Assembly: GCA_046327755.1 (NCBI GenBank)
Contig: JAXLXW010000002.1
Location: 682,001 to 746,000 of the forward strand
Reading direction: 5' to 3'
DNA from: SCN-70-22 sp046327755
GTDB taxonomy: Bacteria > Gemmatimonadota > Gemmatimonadetes > Gemmatimonadales > Gemmatimonadaceae
DNA length: 64,000 nt
How positions within the stretch are numbered: position 1 is the first letter of the stretch; each line of letters begins with the position of its first letter. Below are positions 57,596-64,000 of this stretch, piece after piece. The position numbers and the translations under genes were made by a program. The notes beneath the pieces were generated by a model. The model did no database searches and was not told the DNA's origin. It saw only the letters and a list, made by a program, of their open reading frames with translations.

Positions 57596-58567
57596 ATGCG
57601 CATCGGCGTCACGGTCGACGGAACACCTAACGAAGAGGGAGTCGTGGTCGAACGGGCGTTGCGCTCGCTCGGCGACATCCACTTCCTCACGGCCGATGCA
57701 ACGCTCCCTGCGCGGCTCGAGGTGGAGCGTCCCGACATCGTGCTCAACCTGGCGCGCGGCGAGGGGAACCCCGAGCGCCGACTGCACGTCTCGGCCTTCC
57801 TCGAGTACTTCGCGATCCCGTTCACGGGGAGCGACTCCGTCACGCACGCCACGTGCGTCGCTCGCGCGCGCATGAAGGCCGCCCTCGCCGCGCACGGCGT
57901 CCCCACGGCGAGCTACGCGGTGATCGATCGCCCGTCGCAACTCGCGCCATATGCACGCCGTGCCTTTCCCGTCTCCGTGCGGCGCGAGCGCGGCGTCTCA
58001 TCGTGCCACGCAACGCTCATCGCTCACGACTACGACGAGTTGGAGTCGATCGTCGCCGAGCTGTTCGGGGTGTCGCCGGAACCTGTCCTCATCGAGCGAT
58101 TCCTTCCCGGAGAGTCGTTCGCCTGCGGGATCCTGGGGAACGGGACAACCGCGGTGATGCTCCCGGCCGTCGGCATTCCCAACGACCCGTTCGCCCCCAC
58201 CGCGACGTCAACGGGTGGCGTCCCGCTCTGTGCCGATGGCCTGGCCGAGGAAGTCGAGTCGATCGCCCTGCGTGCCTTCCACGCCCTCGGCTGCCGCGAC
58301 GTGGCGCGCATCGACATCCGCCTCTCGGACAGCGGCGTTCCCAATGTGTGCGCCGTGGACACGAACCCCTCGCTCACGCGCGCGGGCGACCAGGCGCTGG
58401 TAACCGCCGCGCGCGCCGCCGGACTCGCCGAGGAGGAGCTGGTGCAACGCTGCCTTCTGCTGGCGGCGGAGCGATGCGGCGTGAACATGCCGAGCGCCCC
58501 GCCGCTCCCGCGCCTCGCGCGTCGCACCCCCACCGCCGGGACACGCATCCGCTCGCTGGCGTCCTGA
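57596..58567 (+). CDS. ATP-grasp ligase of the D-alanine-D-alanine ligase type
   Basis: The promoter fixes ATG 57596, giving 323 residues that begin at the first beta-strand (MRIGVTVDG). ATP-grasp features are YFAIPFTGSDSVTHATCVAR, ARMKAALAAHGVPTASYAVI, PEPVLIERFLPGESFACGIL, DVARIDIRLSD and NVCAVDTNPSLTRAG (Mg/ATP site). Ddl-like enzymes join two D-alanines or related amino acids for the cell wall, but the substrate-deciding motifs differ enough that a peptide or amino-acid ligase of other use is possible. No cell-wall genes are adjacent. Confidence 0.82.
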   Translation: MRIGVTVDGTPNEEGVVVERALRSLGDIHFLTADATLPARLEVERPDIVLNLARGEGNPERRLHVSAFLEYFAIPFTGSDSVTHATCVARARMKAALAAHGVPTASYAVIDRPSQLAPYARRAFPVSVRRERGVSSCHATLIAHDYDELESIVAELFGVSPEPVLIERFLPGESFACGILGNGTTAVMLPAVGIPNDPFAPTATSTGGVPLCADGLAEEVESIALRAFHALGCRDVARIDIRLSDSGVPNVCAVDTNPSLTRAGDQALVTAARAAGLAEEELVQRCLLLAAERCGVNMPSAPPLPRLARRTPTAGTRIRSLAS

Positions 58568-58679
58568 TTCGCGGCGCCGTCGCACGCGCCGTCGCACGCG
58601 CCGTCCCGCGCGACTGGACAGCGGAACCTGGAGGAGGGCAAGTTGGGAGACGCCCCCTCCCCCAACACGAGTCACTGAC

Positions 58680-59123
58680 ATGTCCATGTCCACACACGCG
58701 CGGCGGTTGCTGACCGGGGTCGTGCTCGCGGTGGCCACCACGGCGGCCTGTGCCAGCGGAAAGGGCAGCCGCATGCCCGCCGAGGGGCGTCAATCCGACG
58801 TCATCTTCCGCTCCGAGATCGCGAAGACGAGCGCCCTCAACGCCTACGACGCGGTTCGGCTGTTGCGGCCGGCCTTCCTCGCCGGTCGCGGCCCTACCAC
58901 GCTGTTGCGGGTGCGCGAGGGGAGCAGTGCGCCGGTGGTCTACCTGGACAACCAGCGCTTCGGCGACGCGACGACGCTGCGCAACATCCCCGTTGACGGG
59001 ATCGTGGAGATCCGCTTCATCGGGGCGACGCAGGCGCAGATGAAGTGGGGGAGCGACCATCCGGCGGGGGTGATCCTCGTGCTGACCGGGACGACGCGCC
59101 GGGGGACGGCGGGAGCCGCGTGA
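58680..59123 (+). CDS. Small plug-like lipoprotein
   Basis: The 147-residue protein has a lipobox (VATTAACASG) and a single globular domain: SALNAYDAVRLLRPAFLAGR, VVYLDNQRFGDATTLRNIPV, DGIVEIRFIGATQAQMKWGS and GVILVLTG. These match the plug of TonB-dependent receptors and the C-terminal plug region of the proteins at 27963 and 29742, but here it is alone, lipid-anchored and without cysteines. Role unknown. The last codons overlap a 9-base tandem repeat that continues past the TGA stop. Confidence 0.6.
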   Translation: MSMSTHARRLLTGVVLAVATTAACASGKGSRMPAEGRQSDVIFRSEIAKTSALNAYDAVRLLRPAFLAGRGPTTLLRVREGSSAPVVYLDNQRFGDATTLRNIPVDGIVEIRFIGATQAQMKWGSDHPAGVILVLTGTTRRGTAGAA

Positions 59124-59166
59124 GTCGCGTGAGCCGCGTGAGTCGCGTGAGTCGCGTGAGTCCCGC
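59113..59166. repeat. Six tandem copies of a 9-base GAGTCGCGT unit
   Basis: Units GAGCCGCGT, GAGTCGCGT, GAGCCGCGT, GAGTCGCGT, GAGTCGCGT and a final altered GAGTCCCGC. The stop codon TGA at 59121-59123 bridges units 1 and 2. No inverted partner is nearby. Confidence 0.75.
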
Positions 59167-59222
59167 GCGTCCATCGCGCTGCGTGCATGCGGGGCTCGCC
59201 GCCTCGCGCGCCTAACGAAATG

Positions 59223-62263
<3,041 letters not shown>

Positions 62264-62267
<4 letters not shown>

Positions 62268-62824
62268 GCCCCCTCGCGAGTCGCCCACCGCAGCTCGAAG
62301 ATGTCGTGGGAGGCCCCTTCGCTGCGCTTCTGCACGTGCTGCACGTCGGGCGATTCCCCGAAGCGCTGGGCGAGCCCGGAGAGGAGCCCGCGCACGAACG
62401 GGGCGAGCCCCTCGCGGTGAGAGTGATAGTGCAGGGCCAGCGAGTGCTCGGTCACGTCCGTGCAGGCAAAGCGCGGCGGACAGAGGTTGGGGAACAGCAG
62501 GGCGACGCGCGTGTGGAAGTTCGGGAGGTTGAGGAGGAACTCGTGCATCGTCTCACCGCCGCCATCCATCAACGCGCCGTATCCTTCCGGGGCGACCTTG
62601 AGCACCCAGTGCTCGCCGAAGGCGTGCAGGATCCGGGTGTGATCCATGGTCAGGACGTCGCTCGCGGCGCCGACGAGGTTGTACGTCACGGCGTCGGGGT
62701 ACGACTCGTTCGTGATGAAGAGTTCGTCCTGGACGCCGGCGTGCGACTTCACCTGCTCCCAGGTGCGCTCGCCGAAGTGCAGGCAGACCATGTCTTCGAC
62801 GGCCTTGTTGACCATTCCGTACAT
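62264..62824 (-). CDS. H-NOX haem nitric-oxide/oxygen sensor
   Basis: The 186-residue protein begins MYGMVNKAVEDMVCLHFGE, the typical H-NOX opening. The proximal haem histidine is His104 (NLPNFHTRVALLFPNL) and the haem-propionate motif Y-x-S-x-R is YHSHR (Tyr133, Ser135, Arg137). The C-terminal half (LAPFVRGLLSGLAQRFGESP; HVQKRSEGASHDIFELRW) fits the family. H-NOX binds NO (and in some, O2) and switches a partner kinase or cyclase; here the partner gene overlaps it. The distal pocket has no Tyr in the place typical of O2 binders that I can identify, favouring NO. Confidence 0.92.
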
Positions 62825-63027
62825 CGTGGTGTTCCGGGTCGTCGGCGGATGGGCGTGCGTCGTGCGAGGCTTTCACCTGCTGGTGATGATCGGCAACTTT
62901 GGAGGAGTTCTTGACTGAGAAGGAGCGCGTGGGACTGCGGATTTCCTCGCACGGAGACAATGCACCCAACGCCTTGCGGGAGTTGGCGTTAGGCCCGACC
63001 AATGATGACCGCTCCGGGAGGCGCAAC

Positions 63028-64000
63028 GTGCGCCGTTCCGCGGGGGGGCGGCCGGGGCTCGGCGCGACGTGTCGCGCGCGGGCGCTGGCGCGCGGATTGG
63101 CACTGGCCACGACGCTCGCGGTGGCGGCGTGTCGCGACGACGGCAATGGCCCGGGCGACCCGACGCCGCCAGGGGTCACCGCCGTGGAAATCGTCCCGGC
63201 TACGGCCTGGCTTCACACGGGGGCGACGCTCCCGCTCACGGGAAAGGCACTCAACGCCAGCGGTGGCGCGGTCACCGGCGTCGCCCTGCGCTGGGAGAGC
63301 AGTGCCCCGGCGGTGGCGAGCGTATCGACCACCGGCGTCGTACAGGGGGTAGCCGCGGGCACCGCGCGAGTCACGGTGAGCGCCGGGGCGCTGCGCGACA
63401 CCTCGGACATCACCGTCGTGGGGACGACGATCCGCGTCCCCACCTTCGGGATCGAACGTGAAGGTGTCACCGACGTCTCGCTGCTCGGCATCTGGAGCGA
63501 CCCGGCCACCGGTGAGGGGTTCGCCGTCGGGCAGGCGGGGGTGATCCTGCAGGGGACGGGGGGCAACTGGCGCCTCGTTCGCACCGACACGTCGATCACG
63601 TTCGTCGGCGTCTGGGGGGCGAGCGCGCGCGACGTCTACGCCGTCGGGACGGCCGGGGCGATCTGGCACTACGACGGCGTGCGCTGGCTCCCGATGGCGA
63701 GCCCCTCCAACGAGACGTTGCTGGACGTCTTTGGCCTGTCGGCGCAGGAGGTCTATGTCTCCGGGACCGACGGGACGATCCTCCGCTGGGACGGGACCAG
63801 CTGGCGCGTCCTCTCCGCCCAGCGTGGCTGGGAGCTGTGGGCGATCTGGGGGACGGCCGGCAACGACCTCTGGTTCGCGGGGCAGAACGGGGTGCTGGTG
63901 CGCTACGATGGCGCGCAGTTCACCCCCGTCACCTCCCCAACCACCGACGCGATCTTCGCGCTCTGGGGGAGCGGGTCGCGCGACGTGTGGGCGGTGGGGA
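63028..64000 (+). CDS. Lipoprotein with Ig-like (Big_2) domain and propeller-type repeats, C-terminus cut off
   Basis: A GTG at 63028 with ribosome site GGGAGG six bases ahead opens an Arg-rich signal and a lipobox (ATTLAVAACRDD). A Big_2-like domain follows (VTAVEIVPATAWLHTGATLP; VASVSTTGVVQGVAAGTARV). From about residue 150 there are repeats of about 40 residues with VWGASARDVYAVGTAGAIWH, VFGLSAQEVYVSGTDGTILR and IWGTAGNDLWFAGQNGVLVR, the pattern of beta-propeller-type surface proteins. No stop occurs before the window's end, so the protein is longer than 324 residues. It is divergent from the H-NOX gene with a 203-base gap. Confidence 0.75.
   Translation, partial: MRRSAGGRPGLGATCRARALARGLALATTLAVAACRDDGNGPGDPTPPGVTAVEIVPATAWLHTGATLPLTGKALNASGGAVTGVALRWESSAPAVASVSTTGVVQGVAAGTARVTVSAGALRDTSDITVVGTTIRVPTFGIEREGVTDVSLLGIWSDPATGEGFAVGQAGVILQGTGGNWRLVRTDTSITFVGVWGASARDVYAVGTAGAIWHYDGVRWLPMASPSNETLLDVFGLSAQEVYVSGTDGTILRWDGTSWRVLSAQRGWELWAIWGTAGNDLWFAGQNGVLVRYDGAQFTPVTSPTTDAIFALWGSGSRDVWAVG

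Overview
The window looks like chromosomal DNA of a very GC-rich (roughly 70% by eye), Gram-negative-type bacterium. My best guess is Gemmatimonadota. The evidence is the outer-membrane machinery (TonB-dependent receptor, TonB, many lipoproteins and secreted enzymes), Ser/Thr kinases with TPR tails, ECF sigma control, a PEP-CTERM protein, barrel-less plug proteins and ThyX. The phylum call is inference, not shown by a marker gene. I found no rRNA, tRNA, CRISPR array, transposase, phage gene or replication origin.

Layout. 1-12.1 kb is mostly minus strand: a partial secreted esterase, a membrane protein, a P-loop kinase, a short CDF transporter, a cytochrome c, a multi-PAS hybrid histidine kinase, a Tat-exported epimerase-like protein, an SbcD-like nuclease behind a Ser/Thr kinase, and an alpha-amylase lipoprotein. 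12.3-19.3 kb holds a secreted alpha/beta hydrolase, a NarL-type two-component pair, an ECF sigma factor with a coupled membrane partner, an S41 peptidase and a CaiB-type CoA-transferase. 19.6-31.3 kb is plus strand: a PhaF-like phasin with a histone H1-like tail, a tightly overlapping operon (GHMP kinase, M20 hydrolase, small protein, RNase H), membrane, zinc-ribbon and lipoprotein genes, a 3-hydroxyacyl-CoA dehydrogenase and two paralogous plug proteins.

31.4-40.9 kb is one dense plus-strand block: M61 peptidase, a secreted toxin-like protein with an acidic neighbour, then five genes for CoA-dependent aerobic anthranilate breakdown (monooxygenase/reductase, crotonase, acyl-CoA dehydrogenase, aryl-CoA ligase, RidA). 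The proposed route is ligation to CoA, dearomatising hydroxylation and reduction, enamine deamination by RidA, then beta-oxidation-like steps. General enzymes elsewhere in the window (dehydrogenase at 27.1 kb, crotonase at 52.0 kb) could help finish it.

40.9-59 kb is mixed: M20 hydrolase, membrane Fe-S protein, MATE pump, TonB receptor, patatin, DUF2256 protein, a minimal rod-like protein, a PEP-CTERM protein, crotonase, TonB, FAD-linked oxidase, thyX and an ATP-grasp ligase. 59.2-62.8 kb is a nitric-oxide (or oxygen) sensing pair, H-NOX plus a hybrid kinase with an HNOBA domain. The window ends inside a lipoprotein with an Ig-like domain and propeller-type repeats.

Beyond genes, two features stand out. 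The octamer CGTTAGGC occurs at least 24 times on both strands, about ten times my rough expectation. Several families of degenerate short-period repeats sit between genes, often as inverted pairs and three times directly against or containing a stop codon.
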